From positions 11,234-75,233 of the forward strand of contig CAKRHW010000005.1 of NCBI GenBank assembly GCA_934339365.1: DNA of 64,000 nt, in the 5' to 3' direction. Origin of the DNA: an uncultured Lachnospiraceae bacterium. GTDB lineage: Bacteria; Bacillota; Clostridia; Lachnospirales; Lachnospiraceae. Under the pieces are notes generated by a model. That model ran no database searches. It was not told the origin of the DNA and saw nothing but the letters and a program-made list of their open reading frames with translations. Both the position numbers and the translations under genes were made by a program. How positions within the stretch are numbered: the stretch's first letter is position 1; each line of letters begins with the position of its first letter. Shown piece after piece: positions 8,229-17,489 of the stretch.

Positions 8229-11200
8229 ATGTCTAGAACAAAACAATCTATGGATGGTAATACAGCAGCAGCGCACGTTGCGTATGCGTTTACAGAAGTT
8301 GCTGCCATCTATCCAATCACACCATCAAGCCCGATGGCGGATTCGGTTGACCAGTGGTCTGCAGCAGGCCGAGAGAATATTTTTGGCAGCCGGGTAAAAG
8401 TAGTTGAGATGCAGTCAGAGGCAGGTGCAGCAGGTGCCGTTCATGGTTCTCTTGCAGCAGGTGCCCTTACTAATACATTTACAGCATCACAGGGTCTGTT
8501 ACTTATGATTCCGAATATGTATAAGATTGCCGGTGAACAGCTTCCGGCCGTTTTTGATGTATCTGCACGTACAGTAGCAACTCAGTCATTAAATATTTTT
8601 GGTGATCACAGCGATGTTTATGCTTGTCGTCAGACAGGTTTTGCAATGCTTGCTGAGACAAACCCACAGGAAGTTATGGATTTATCACCAGTTGCACATC
8701 TTGCAGCATTAGAAGGAAAGGTTCCATTTATTAATTTCTTCGACGGATTCCGTACTTCTCATGAGATTCAAAAGATTGAAAAATGGGATTATGAAGATTT
8801 AAAAGAAATGTGTAACATGGATGCCGTTCGTGAATTCAGACAGCATGCATTGAATCCAAATCATCCAACAATGCGTGGATCTCATGAAAATGGAGATGTC
8901 TTCTTCCAGCACAGAGAGGCATGTAACACAGCATATGATGAGTTACCAGCTGTAGTGAAGAAGTACATGAAGAAGATTAATGATAAGTTAGGAACTGATT
9001 ATGATTTATTCAATTACTATGGTGCAGAAGATGCAGACAGAGTCATTATTGCTATGGGATCCATCTGTGATGTTGCAGAAGAAGTAATTGATTATTTAAC
9101 AGCAAAAGGTGAGAAGGTTGGTTTAGTTAAGGTTCGTTTATATCGTCCTTGGGTTTCTTCTGCACTTGTTGATGTTCTTCCTAAGACTGTGAAGAAGATT
9201 GCTGTTCTTGATCGTACAAAAGAGCCTGGTTCTCTTGGTGAACCATTGTTCTTAGATGTTGCGGCTACACTTCGTGAAGCCAGATTAGATGATATCGTAC
9301 TTACAGGTGGACGTTATGGATTAGGTTCAAAGGATACACCACCTTCTTCTGTATTTGCGGTATACAAGGAATTAGAGAAAGACGAGCCAAAGACAAGATT
9401 TACAATCGGTATTGTCGATGATGTTACAAACTTAAGTTTACCAGAGGTAAAACCTGCACCAATTACTTCTGCACCTGGAACAGTAGAATGTAAATTCTGG
9501 GGACTTGGTGGAGATGGAACAGTAGGTGCAAATAAGAACTCTACCAAGATTATTGGTGATCATACAGACAAATATATTCAGGCATATTTCCAGTATGATT
9601 CTAAGAAGACTGGTGGTATTACAATTTCTCACTTAAGATTTGGTGATAAGCAGATTAAGAGTCCTTATTATATCAATCAGGCAGATTTTGTAGCATGTCA
9701 TAATCCTTCTTATGTTACAAAGGGATATAAGATGGTTCAGGACGTAAAACCAGGCGGAATCTTCATGATTAACTGTCAGTGGTCTGATGAGGAATTATCA
9801 GAGAAGTTAAATGCAGAGGCAAAGAAGTACATAGCTGAAAATAATATTCAGGTATATACAATTAATGCAATCGATAAAGCAATCGAGATTGGAATGGGTA
9901 AGAGAACGAACACAATCCTTCAATCCGCATTCTTCAAGCTTGCCAATGTAATGCCAATTGATGATGCAGTGAAATTTATGAAAGAAGCTGCTAAGAAGTC
10001 TTATGGTAAGAAGGGTGATGCAGTTGTTGAAATGAACTACAAGGCAATTGATGCCGGTGTAGATGCAATTCATAAGGTAGAAGTTCCGGCAGACTGGGCA
10101 ACACCAGCAGCAGATCCTGTACCTGAGAAGCTGACAGGACGTCCTGCAACAGTTAAGATGGTAGAAGAATTGATGACTCCGATTTCTAAGATGGATGGAG
10201 ACAGTCTTCCGGTTTCAGCATTTGCCGAGAATCCAGATGGTCAGTTTGAACTTGGAGCATCTGCATATGAGAAGCGTGGAACAGCTGTTATGGTTCCAGA
10301 GTGGGATCCATCTCTTTGTATTCAGTGTAATAACTGTGCATTTGTATGTTCACATGCAACAATTCGTCCATTTATGTTAAGCGAGGAAGAAGTGAAGGCA
10401 GCACCTTCGAATATCAGACTTGCAGATACAAGACCAAAGGCATCAGAATATAAGTATATCATGAGCGTATCTCCATTAGACTGTATGGGATGTGGAGAAT
10501 GTGTAACGGTTTGTCCTGTTAAGGATAAGGCAATTAAGATGGTTCCTCAGGAATCACAGGCAGCAGAACAGCCAGTATTTGACTATTTAGTTGCAAATGT
10601 TGGAAAGAAACCAGGTGTTCCTGCAGATACAACAGTTAAGGGATCACAGTTCAATCAGCCATTGCTTGAGTTCTCAGGAAGCTGTGCAGGATGTGCAGAG
10701 ACAAGTTATGCAAGACTTGTTACACAGTTATTTGGAGAGCAGATGTACATTTCAAATGCAACAGGATGTTCTTCTATCTGGGGTGGTCCTGCAGCAACAT
10801 GTCCTTATACAGTAAATAAAGATTCGAATAAGGGACCTGCATGGGCAAACTCATTATTTGAAGACAATGCAGAGCATGGATTCGGTATGGAAGTTGCACA
10901 GAGAATCATTCGTGACTCTTTGATTGAAAAAGTAGAAAAGGTTGCAGATAGCGATAAGGCAAGTGAAGAATTAAAGGCAGCAGCAGCAAAATATATCGAA
11001 ACAAAGGATCAGACAAAAGAAAATACTCCGGCAGCAGAAGCTTTGATTGCTGAACTTGAGAAGGCTGCAGCAGAAGGATGTGAGACATCAAAAGATATCT
11101 TAGATAAGAAGGATTATCTTGCTAAGAAGTCAGTATGGATCTTTGGTGGAGACGGATGGGCTTATGATATCGGATTCGGTGGATTAGACCATGTACTTGC

Positions 11201-11780
11201 ATCAGGAGAGAATGTAAATGTTATGGTATTCGATACAGAGATGTATTCTAATACAGGTGGACAGGCATCAAAGGCATCTAATATCGGTGAAGTATGTCAG
11301 TTCGCAGCAGCAGGTAAAGATGTTGGTAAGAAATCACTTGCAGAGATTGCAATGAGCTATGGTTATGTTTATGTAGCACAGATTGCACTTGGAGCTAATC
11401 CGGCACAGGCTGTAAAGGTTCTTGCAGAAGCTGAGAATTACAATGGACCATCCTTAATCATCGGTTATGCACCTTGTGAATTACATGGTGTAAAGGGTGG
11501 AATGAACCATTGCCAGGATGAGATGAAGAAAGCTGTAGCAGCAGGATACTGGAATTTATTCTCATTCAATCCGGCATTGAAGGCACAAGGAAAGAATCCA
11601 TTTACATTAACATCAAAGCCAGGAGATGGAACATATCAGGAATTCTTGAATAATGAAACACGTTATACAAGATTGACACGTTCCTTCCCAGAACGTGCAG
11701 AGAAATTATTTGCAGCATCAGAAGAAGCAGCAAAGGCACGTTATGAACACTTAATGAAGTTAGTGGAGTTATATAAATAA
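8229..11780 (+). CDS. nifJ: Pyruvate:ferredoxin (flavodoxin) oxidoreductase
   Basis: A 1183-residue single-chain PFOR that converts pyruvate and CoA to acetyl-CoA and CO2, reducing ferredoxin. It is the central energy step of anaerobic fermentation, in the cytoplasm. It starts with MSRTKQSMDGNTAAAHVAYAF and the YPITPSSPMA motif of the pyruvate-binding domain. Two ferredoxin-type [4Fe-4S] clusters follow at CIQCNNCAFVC (about residue 697) and CMGCGECVTVC (about 751). A CAGC near 817 supplies the proximal cluster. The thiamine diphosphate site is GDGWAYDIGFGG (about 974) with MYSNTGGQASKAS. The length is full for the family. AAGGAGG and its own promoter lie upstream, and a strong terminator follows. 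Confidence 0.97.
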   Translation: MSRTKQSMDGNTAAAHVAYAFTEVAAIYPITPSSPMADSVDQWSAAGRENIFGSRVKVVEMQSEAGAAGAVHGSLAAGALTNTFTASQGLLLMIPNMYKIAGEQLPAVFDVSARTVATQSLNIFGDHSDVYACRQTGFAMLAETNPQEVMDLSPVAHLAALEGKVPFINFFDGFRTSHEIQKIEKWDYEDLKEMCNMDAVREFRQHALNPNHPTMRGSHENGDVFFQHREACNTAYDELPAVVKKYMKKINDKLGTDYDLFNYYGAEDADRVIIAMGSICDVAEEVIDYLTAKGEKVGLVKVRLYRPWVSSALVDVLPKTVKKIAVLDRTKEPGSLGEPLFLDVAATLREARLDDIVLTGGRYGLGSKDTPPSSVFAVYKELEKDEPKTRFTIGIVDDVTNLSLPEVKPAPITSAPGTVECKFWGLGGDGTVGANKNSTKIIGDHTDKYIQAYFQYDSKKTGGITISHLRFGDKQIKSPYYINQADFVACHNPSYVTKGYKMVQDVKPGGIFMINCQWSDEELSEKLNAEAKKYIAENNIQVYTINAIDKAIEIGMGKRTNTILQSAFFKLANVMPIDDAVKFMKEAAKKSYGKKGDAVVEMNYKAIDAGVDAIHKVEVPADWATPAADPVPEKLTGRPATVKMVEELMTPISKMDGDSLPVSAFAENPDGQFELGASAYEKRGTAVMVPEWDPSLCIQCNNCAFVCSHATIRPFMLSEEEVKAAPSNIRLADTRPKASEYKYIMSVSPLDCMGCGECVTVCPVKDKAIKMVPQESQAAEQPVFDYLVANVGKKPGVPADTTVKGSQFNQPLLEFSGSCAGCAETSYARLVTQLFGEQMYISNATGCSSIWGGPAATCPYTVNKDSNKGPAWANSLFEDNAEHGFGMEVAQRIIRDSLIEKVEKVADSDKASEELKAAAAKYIETKDQTKENTPAAEALIAELEKAAAEGCETSKDILDKKDYLAKKSVWIFGGDGWAYDIGFGGLDHVLASGENVNVMVFDTEMYSNTGGQASKASNIGEVCQFAAAGKDVGKKSLAEIAMSYGYVYVAQIALGANPAQAVKVLAEAENYNGPSLIIGYAPCELHGVKGGMNHCQDEMKKAVAAGYWNLFSFNPALKAQGKNPFTLTSKPGDGTYQEFLNNETRYTRLTRSFPERAEKLFAASEEAAKARYEHLMKLVELYK

Positions 11781-11787
11781 TATAAAA

Positions 11788-11823
11788 TAAAAAGAAGCAC
11801 CAGGACTTGGTGCTTCTTTTTTT
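11788..11823 (+). terminator. Bidirectional terminator between nifJ and the YfhO gene
   Basis: AAAAAGAAGCACCA pairs with TGGTGCTTCTTTTT around the loop GGACT, with A and T runs at both ends. It therefore works on both strands for these convergent genes. Confidence 0.9.
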
Positions 11824-11829
11824 AATCAT

Positions 11830-14391
11830 TTATTTTACAGCGTTTTTTCTATGTTGTGTAATCAGAATTGCAAGGAACAGGATGAAACCAATGAGGGATA
11901 AGATTTTTCCTTCTTTTGCAGCCGGTGGCTGATAGACGAATTTAATCTGATGATCACCGGCGGATAGTTTTAAGCCTGTAAATGCAGTATCTGTTTTTTC
12001 TAATGGTGTTTCGGTTCCATCTACATAAGCGGTAAAGTGTTCGTCGTATGGAATGGTTGTAGTAAAGTAACCGTCCTGTTCCATATGAATCTTACCAAGT
12101 AAGATGTTATCCTCTGGATGACTGATCTGGGTCATCGGTGTAATATTATTAGAAAGTGAGGTAATGTCACTGTATTTGATTCGATAAATCTCAAAGTCTG
12201 TAAAATCAAATTCACCGGATTCAGGGAACTCTACCTTTAAAGTATGGCTGCTCTGACTGCTTGATACGACAAATTTAAAATCAAAGTTTTTATTTGGGTA
12301 AGCAGCGGTCAAACCACTTAAGCTGTTTTGAATTCCGTTGATTCGAATGGTTGAGCGTTCATCGGAGTATTCCTTCAGATGACAGGTAATAATATAAACA
12401 TAATCTTTTAAATCATCCGGAGTTTTAAATTTGTATTTTAAAGGTTGTCCGGCTTTGATTTTTACGTGATTATATTTGCCATTCTTTTTAAATGGTAATT
12501 TTAATTTCATGGAAACTTTTTCTAGTTTCGATTCGTAGACATCTGGTAAATCTTTATCTACAACAATATATTGCAGGAGTGCAATCTGGCGGTCTGCCGG
12601 CTGCAATTTGAAAAATTCCCGTTTGCTCATGTACTGGCGGCTTGTAAAACCGAGGGCATAGGCATTGTCATTTTTATAAACAGTGTAATCGCCTTTGCTT
12701 TTTACAGGGACATAACCCGCAGAACTTCCAAAATCAGAAACAGTATAACGAACTCCCATCAATGTTTGAAAGAGAACATCCTTTGATGTCGTAATGGAAA
12801 TATCATTTACGGTTGGGTTGGATAAGTTCACATCATAATTACAAAATTGTACGTAATTTCGGTTAAACAATGAGGAATAAAATCCAGTACCCGCAAAATG
12901 TTTCGAATAAGTCATATTGTTGGTTGATTTTGTTTCGCAAAGATCGTTAGAACGGAAAATGTCAGGATCTTCTGAAATTACATCGTTTAATACCTCCGTT
13001 TTGTCAGAGGAATGAATCTCTTTATAGTAGCTGATTTTTAATAAGGAGTCATAGATATTCGCAGAAATCAGCGTAATAATAGCAGTTACAATTACCGGAC
13101 AGTATAAATAAACAGGTTTTTTATGCTTACGTGATAAATAAATAGCAAACAGTGTAATGCAAAAATCAAGGGTTGTTAATGCACCAAGTCCATAAGTCTT
13201 CTGGACGATTGTCTGAATCAATAGAAGAACAAAAAGAACCGGTGAAAGATACAACAATCGTTTGATGGCAAAGCGGTAGGTAATTGTCTCTTCTAAAAAG
13301 AATGCCACAATCAGTGCCACGATCGGGAGAAAAGGAATCAATGCCTTTCCTCTTGTATACAGACAACCATTTAATATGTATCGGCAGATTGGGAAACAGA
13401 TCACAATCAATAAAGAAGCAGAAAGGAAGATACGTGCCTTATCTCTTCCGATAAAAATAAATGCAAGGAGTGCAACAAGTGCAATTGCAGTCATTCCAAC
13501 GCCATAAGAACTATAAAGCAGTTCTTTGGTTGGAAAATTAGGAATCAGATACGATAACAGATTCACGCTCGTTCCTGCTTTGTCACTTCGACCCGATAAA
13601 ATAGCCACAAAAGAAGGCAGAATAATCAGGCAGGACAACAGGATACCGGTCAGGAGGCAAAGACTGTAACGCCAGCCTGCATGCCAAAAGCTTTTCCAAT
13701 GAAAGGACTGTTCTATGGCCAGATATTTATAAACCGCATAAATCAAAAGAGCAATGACACCCGGTACAGCAAAAAAGTAACTCGTTAAAAACATAAGAGC
13801 GACATTTATAATCAAAAGTCCCTTTTTATTCTCAGCAAAAAAGCGTTCTGTCCCAATCAGGCATAAGATCATAAATGGCATATAATCCATATACATAATC
13901 TGCTTATGGCTGTGAAATAACAAAGGAGATGCACAGGTAAAGAGGATTGTTGTGACATAAATCACTGTATCACTCATTCGAACATTTCCCGGGATATCGG
14001 GTGCTTGAATCAACTTTAACCAGAGGAAAAACAGGATGACCGAAAGAATCACAACTACAATACTTGATACCATAACGTAGGTTCCCATGGACACCCAAGG
14101 AAGACAATAACTAATCAGTGTAATCGGATTCAAAAATCCGTAATAAGCAAAGTTATATATATTCTGTCCGGCACCTAAGTCAAACGCAAAATCGGGCATC
14201 AGTTTTTTCGTCTCATAAAAATGCTGGCGAAAATAATCCGGAAGAACACTATGTTGATTTACCCAGTCTACTTTGGAGCCATAGACATATTGTCCTCTGG
14301 TAAGAATTCCAATGATAAGAAGTAAAAAAACAATTACCCCACCTAAAAATAAATAATCTTTTTTTGTTAATTTGTGTAAGATGTTACGCAT
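11830..14391 (-). CDS. YfhO family membrane protein (GT-C-type glycan glycosyltransferase)
   Basis: An 853-residue protein with roughly a dozen transmembrane helices in the N-terminal 60 percent, an extracytoplasmic C-terminal part and a final helix. It belongs to the YfhO family. In Bacillus, YfhO is needed to glycosylate lipoteichoic acid outside the membrane, taking sugar from a polyprenyl-phosphate donor. Visible signs are YGSKVDWVNQHSVLPDYFRQ after the first helix, where GT-C acidic residues sit, NIYNFAYYGFLNP, and the C-terminal SAGDHQIKFVYQPP typical of YfhO. The start at 14391 is set by an upstream GAAAGG; ATGs at 14412 and 14418 are possible. Its promoter is at 14532-14560. A link to decorating the polymer made later in the window is inferred. 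Confidence 0.85.
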   Translation of the reverse strand: MRNILHKLTKKDYLFLGGVIVFLLLIIGILTRGQYVYGSKVDWVNQHSVLPDYFRQHFYETKKLMPDFAFDLGAGQNIYNFAYYGFLNPITLISYCLPWVSMGTYVMVSSIVVVILSVILFFLWLKLIQAPDIPGNVRMSDTVIYVTTILFTCASPLLFHSHKQIMYMDYMPFMILCLIGTERFFAENKKGLLIINVALMFLTSYFFAVPGVIALLIYAVYKYLAIEQSFHWKSFWHAGWRYSLCLLTGILLSCLIILPSFVAILSGRSDKAGTSVNLLSYLIPNFPTKELLYSSYGVGMTAIALVALLAFIFIGRDKARIFLSASLLIVICFPICRYILNGCLYTRGKALIPFLPIVALIVAFFLEETITYRFAIKRLLYLSPVLFVLLLIQTIVQKTYGLGALTTLDFCITLFAIYLSRKHKKPVYLYCPVIVTAIITLISANIYDSLLKISYYKEIHSSDKTEVLNDVISEDPDIFRSNDLCETKSTNNMTYSKHFAGTGFYSSLFNRNYVQFCNYDVNLSNPTVNDISITTSKDVLFQTLMGVRYTVSDFGSSAGYVPVKSKGDYTVYKNDNAYALGFTSRQYMSKREFFKLQPADRQIALLQYIVVDKDLPDVYESKLEKVSMKLKLPFKKNGKYNHVKIKAGQPLKYKFKTPDDLKDYVYIITCHLKEYSDERSTIRINGIQNSLSGLTAAYPNKNFDFKFVVSSSQSSHTLKVEFPESGEFDFTDFEIYRIKYSDITSLSNNITPMTQISHPEDNILLGKIHMEQDGYFTTTIPYDEHFTAYVDGTETPLEKTDTAFTGLKLSAGDHQIKFVYQPPAAKEGKILSLIGFILFLAILITQHRKNAVK

Positions 14392-14531
14392 ATAAAACCA
14401 AACCTTTCTCATATTCATCTGGTACGAAAGTGTCGTCTGGCGGGTAAAAATGCAAGACGGAAAGTACCATAAAATCGACTTTACAATAGTAACAGAAAAA
14501 ACAAAAAAAAACACTACTATAATTTTAAGAT

Positions 14532-14560
14532 TTTATAAAGATTTCATCTTTGGGTGGCAA
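14532..14560 (-). promoter_or_regulatory. Promoter for the YfhO gene
   Basis: On the minus strand, TTGCCA (14560-14555), 17 bases, TATAAA (14537-14532). This predicts a leader of about 135 bases before the chosen start. Confidence 0.55.
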
Positions 14561-14582
14561 ATTAGTAAAATTATGCTAGAAT
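14555..14582 (+). promoter_or_regulatory. Extended -10 promoter for the PIG-L gene
   Basis: TAGAAT (14577-14582) preceded by TGC, with a weak TGGCAA 16 bases upstream. It overlaps the -35 of the divergent YfhO promoter, so the two genes may compete for polymerase. Confidence 0.4.
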
Positions 14583-14663
14583 AACAGTCGAACAGAATAA
14601 AAACAAAACAATTTTGAAAAAATGGAAAAGAAAATGGAAAACAAAGAGAAAAGAGGTTGTGAA

Positions 14664-15452
14664 ATGAGAGAGGAAGAGAAAAAAGAGCATGATGAGGAGC
14701 AAAGCGAATCAACAGTGCAGGAAAAAAAGGCAGAAGAAGCTGTGCCTAAGAAAAAACGAAAAAAACGCTATTATATTCTGGGAGCTTTTGCGGCAGTTAT
14801 ATTAATTTTTGCACTGAGTGTTTTAAAGACGATATGGCCATTTCTTCATATCAAACCGGTAGAAGAAAAGCAGTTAGACCAGCTCGATTTGGGGAAATAT
14901 CATAAATTAATGATTGTGGCACATCCGGATGATGAATTTATCTGGGGTGGGGAACATCTGCTGAATGATGACTATTTTGTAGTATGTATTACAAGAGGAT
15001 ATGATAAGACACGTTCGAATGAATTCCATAAAATGTTAGAGAAAACGAAGGATAAAGGTTTGATTTTATCTTATCCGGATAAGATTGGAGAAAAGAGAAG
15101 CGACTGGACATTCTGCAAGAAAAAGATTGAGAAGGATATTGAGACTGTATTGAATTATAAGGACTGGGATGAAGTGGTGACACATAATAAGGACGGAGAA
15201 TATGGACATCAGCACCATATCATGACACATCAACTGGTTACAGATGCTTTTGACCAGACCGGATGTAAGAGTGATTTGTATAATTTCGGAAAATATTATC
15301 GTGTAGAAGATGTTCCAGATGATTTAAATCATATTTCGGAAAAGGATTATAAAAAGAAGAGAAAACTTGTATTTGTTTATAAGAGTCAGATGAAGACGAT
15401 GCGGAAGTTATATCATATGCTGCCACATGAAAACTGGCAAAAGATGAATTAA
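14664..15452 (+). CDS. Membrane-anchored PIG-L family deacetylase
   Basis: A 262-residue protein with a charged Lys/Glu-rich N-terminus and one transmembrane helix (about residues 37-57). It carries a PIG-L (LmbE-like) domain on the outer side. The family removes acetyl groups from N-acetylated sugars using zinc. The metal site motif AHPDDEF is at about residue 86, and the second site is GHQHHIMTHQ near residue 180. The start at 14664 is chosen for AGAGG seven bases upstream. An ATG at 14622 in the same frame lacks a ribosome site, though it would add 14 residues. Acting on a wall or lipid-linked amino sugar is inferred from location and family. A terminator follows. Confidence 0.85.
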   Translation: MREEEKKEHDEEQSESTVQEKKAEEAVPKKKRKKRYYILGAFAAVILIFALSVLKTIWPFLHIKPVEEKQLDQLDLGKYHKLMIVAHPDDEFIWGGEHLLNDDYFVVCITRGYDKTRSNEFHKMLEKTKDKGLILSYPDKIGEKRSDWTFCKKKIEKDIETVLNYKDWDEVVTHNKDGEYGHQHHIMTHQLVTDAFDQTGCKSDLYNFGKYYRVEDVPDDLNHISEKDYKKKRKLVFVYKSQMKTMRKLYHMLPHENWQKMN

Positions 15453-15465
15453 ATGATCGTTCAAT

Positions 15466-15512
15466 AAAAGGCAGAACGGAAAGGATAAAACCTTTTTCGT
15501 TCTGCCTTTTTA
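15466..15512 (+). terminator. Bidirectional terminator between PIG-L and aquaporin genes
   Basis: AAAAGGCAGAACG pairs with CGTTCTGCCTTTTT around an inner GAAAGG/CCTTTTTC arm, with A/T runs on both sides. It serves the plus-strand PIG-L gene and the convergent aquaporin gene. Confidence 0.88.
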
Positions 15513-15532
15513 TAGAAAAGTATTATGTAAAA

Positions 15533-16255
15533 TTACTCTTGTGTAGTCTGAGTTGCATCGGATAAAAACATCCATATAACTGCGGCGAGTGCTGCACCTG
15601 AAAATGGAGCAAGAATAAATACCCATAGCTGGGATAATGCATCTCCTCCAACGAATAATGCAGGACCAAGGCTTCTTGCAGGATTCACAGAGGTTCCGGT
15701 AAGCGGTATTCCTACTAAGTGAACAAAAGTAAGTGCAAGCCCGATGACGATTCCTGCAATGTGAGAATATTCTGCTTTGCTTGTTACACCAAGGATGACA
15801 AGAACAAATACAAATGTGAGGATGATTTCCGTAACAAATGCTCCGACACAATTTAAATTTACGACCGATGCATCGCCATATCCGTTGCTTCCAAGTGCCT
15901 TTAAGCTAGAACAGATATAAGGGTTCTCATCAGAAGTGATACGTGCACATCCAGTGATAAATTTTAAAACACCGGCACCTGCAATGGCGCCTGCAAACTG
16001 AGCAATGAGATAACCGAAAAAGTCAGAAACTGACATTTTCTTAGATAAGAGCATTGCAAAGGAAACGGCGGGATTGACATGACAGCCGGAAATATTTCCA
16101 ATGGAATATGCCATTGCAACGATTGCAAGACCGAAAGCAAGTGCAATTCCAACGACACCGGTAATTCCGACAGCACCACCCGAAACAGTGGCAGCACCGC
16201 AGGCAAAAAAGACAAGTACAAAGGTACCGATAAATTCTGCAATATACTTCTTCAT
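15533..16255 (-). CDS. Aquaporin (MIP family channel)
   Basis: A 240-residue, six-helix channel of the MIP family. Both half-helix motifs are intact: GCHVNPAVSFA and GTSVNPARSLGP. Serine after the second NPAR, where glycerol facilitators usually have aspartate, points to a water-selective AqpZ-type channel, though this is not proof. The start at 16255 has GGAGG five bases upstream. An in-frame ATG four codons earlier is less well placed. It lies 53 bases downstream of the small export protein gene on the same strand and is probably co-transcribed with it. Its 3' end abuts a bidirectional terminator. Confidence 0.92.
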   Translation of the reverse strand: MKKYIAEFIGTFVLVFFACGAATVSGGAVGITGVVGIALAFGLAIVAMAYSIGNISGCHVNPAVSFAMLLSKKMSVSDFFGYLIAQFAGAIAGAGVLKFITGCARITSDENPYICSSLKALGSNGYGDASVVNLNCVGAFVTEIILTFVFVLVILGVTSKAEYSHIAGIVIGLALTFVHLVGIPLTGTSVNPARSLGPALFVGGDALSQLWVFILAPFSGAALAAVIWMFLSDATQTTQE

Positions 16256-16308
16256 ATAGTCCTCCATGAATAAAAGAATGATAATCTAAGTGTAACAAAT
16301 GCAGTTGT

Positions 16309-16818
16309 TTAAGCAAACGTAGCAATCATCCATGGAATCAGATAAGAAATAATATCCATAATGACGGTAGCCATGAACACACCGATTAAAATTGCAATGG
16401 ATGCTTTTTTAATATCAAATTCTAAAAGGGATGCGATTAAGGCACCTGTCCAGGCTCCGGTTCCAGGCAAAGGAATTCCGACAAACAGGATTAAGAAAAT
16501 AAATTCTCCCTTTGACAGCCCATTTGATTTTTTAGCTGCTCTTTCTTCTAATTTTAACACAAGTCCTTTTAAAATATTATATTTTTTCATTAGTGCAAAA
16601 ATCTTTTTGATAAATAATAAGATAAACGGAATTGGAAGCATATTTCCAAACAGGCAGATAATATTTGCCTTAAATACCGAAATATCTAAGAGGGAAGCGA
16701 TAATAACACCTCCACGCAGTTCGATTAAAGGTAACATTGAAACAAAAAAAACGAACAATTCTTTTGGCAGAAATGTTCCTAACGAATGATTATACCATTG
16801 AACAAGCCATTCTTGCAT
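16309..16818 (-). CDS. Putative small multidrug export protein (COG2426)
   Basis: A 169-residue membrane protein with four or five hydrophobic helices, of the family named small multidrug export protein. The conserved segments are MLPLIELRGGVIIA, with its charged Glu-Leu-Arg inside a membrane stretch, and LFVGIPLPGTGAWTGALIA. The family's transport role is only weakly supported experimentally. The start at 16818 is set by GGAGG nine bases upstream; the frame extends 36 codons further without a ribosome site. It is transcribed away from the MarR gene at 17015, which makes it the natural regulatory target. The aquaporin gene follows on the same strand. Confidence 0.82.
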   Translation of the reverse strand: MQEWLVQWYNHSLGTFLPKELFVFFVSMLPLIELRGGVIIASLLDISVFKANIICLFGNMLPIPFILLFIKKIFALMKKYNILKGLVLKLEERAAKKSNGLSKGEFIFLILFVGIPLPGTGAWTGALIASLLEFDIKKASIAILIGVFMATVIMDIISYLIPWMIATFA

Positions 16819-16958
16819 GTTGTGATTCCTCCATGTGAAGTGATGTTGACAAGTTACGAAGAGGCTGCTGGTAATGCGCATGCAACCCATAAATTGCATT
16901 TTACAATAAAAGGATATAAAAATCAATACATGGTTTTTGGAGGGAAGGAGTTTGTTAC

Positions 16959-16996
16959 TTGCAAACTTTGGTATTGTATGATAGATTTAATTTATC
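16959..16996 (+). promoter_or_regulatory. MarR-gene promoter with overlapping palindromic operator
   Basis: TTGCAA (16959-16964), 17 bases, TAGATT (16982-16987). The 17-base imperfect palindrome GATAGATTTAATTTATC (16980-16996) covers the -10. That size and position suit a dimeric MarR protein repressing its own gene. The operator assignment is inference. Confidence 0.5.
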
Positions 16997-17014
16997 AAGA
17001 AGGAGGGTTTGCGA

Positions 17015-17464
17015 GTGGATAGCAAAAGGGATGATAGTCGTAAGTTAATACAGTTGTTTGATCAGATTGTTAATACAGAGGGCAAGGCAGTTATTACACC
17101 GGAATTTTGTGATATTACCAGTAATGATATGCATATTATAAAGGCAATCGGAACGGAGCACCCAAAGAAGATGGGAGAAGTTGCAGCACTTCTTCCGGTA
17201 ACACTTGGTACCCTTACAATTGCGGTGAATGGTCTGGTAAAAAAAGGATATGTGAAACGGGAACGTGGAACGTTAGACCGGAGGGTCGTATATGTTTCTC
17301 TTTCGGAAAAAGGGAAAAAGGCACATCAGCATTATAAAGAATTTCATAACGGAATGCTGCATGCTTTTACAAAGAATCTGTCGCAGGATGAGATTGCAAA
17401 GCTCATTCAGGCATTGCAGAATCTGCAGGATTACTTTGAGATATGTCAAAAGGATGGAAACTAG
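17015..17464 (+). CDS. MarR family transcriptional regulator
   Basis: A 149-residue winged-helix regulator. The start is a GTG seven bases after AGGAGGG; a TTG two codons earlier is too close to that site. The DNA-binding core is clear: TSNDMHIIKAIG (first helix), KKMGEVAALLPVTLGTLTIA (recognition helix) and RERGTLDRRVVYVSLSEKG (wing, with the DRR motif). Flanking helices mediate dimerisation. A palindrome overlaps its -10, suggesting self-repression. The divergent multidrug-export-type gene is a probable second target. FabT-type lipid regulators are an alternative subfamily, but no fatty-acid genes are nearby. Confidence 0.9.
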   Translation: MDSKRDDSRKLIQLFDQIVNTEGKAVITPEFCDITSNDMHIIKAIGTEHPKKMGEVAALLPVTLGTLTIAVNGLVKKGYVKRERGTLDRRVVYVSLSEKGKKAHQHYKEFHNGMLHAFTKNLSQDEIAKLIQALQNLQDYFEICQKDGN

Positions 17465-17484
17465 GTTGTTCCATCCTTTTTTTC
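17449..17484 (+). terminator. Terminator at the MarR gene end
   Basis: AAAAGGATGGAA pairs with TTCCATCCTTTT and is followed by a long T-run. It overlaps the last codons of the MarR gene and lies just beyond the 3' end of the convergent DUF885 gene. Confidence 0.85.
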
Positions 17485-17489
17485 GTTGG

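Noticed and set aside
10195..11091. Open frames in other phases within nifJ
   Set aside because: They result from the codon bias of nifJ. Protein sequences are low-complexity and have no plausible starts.
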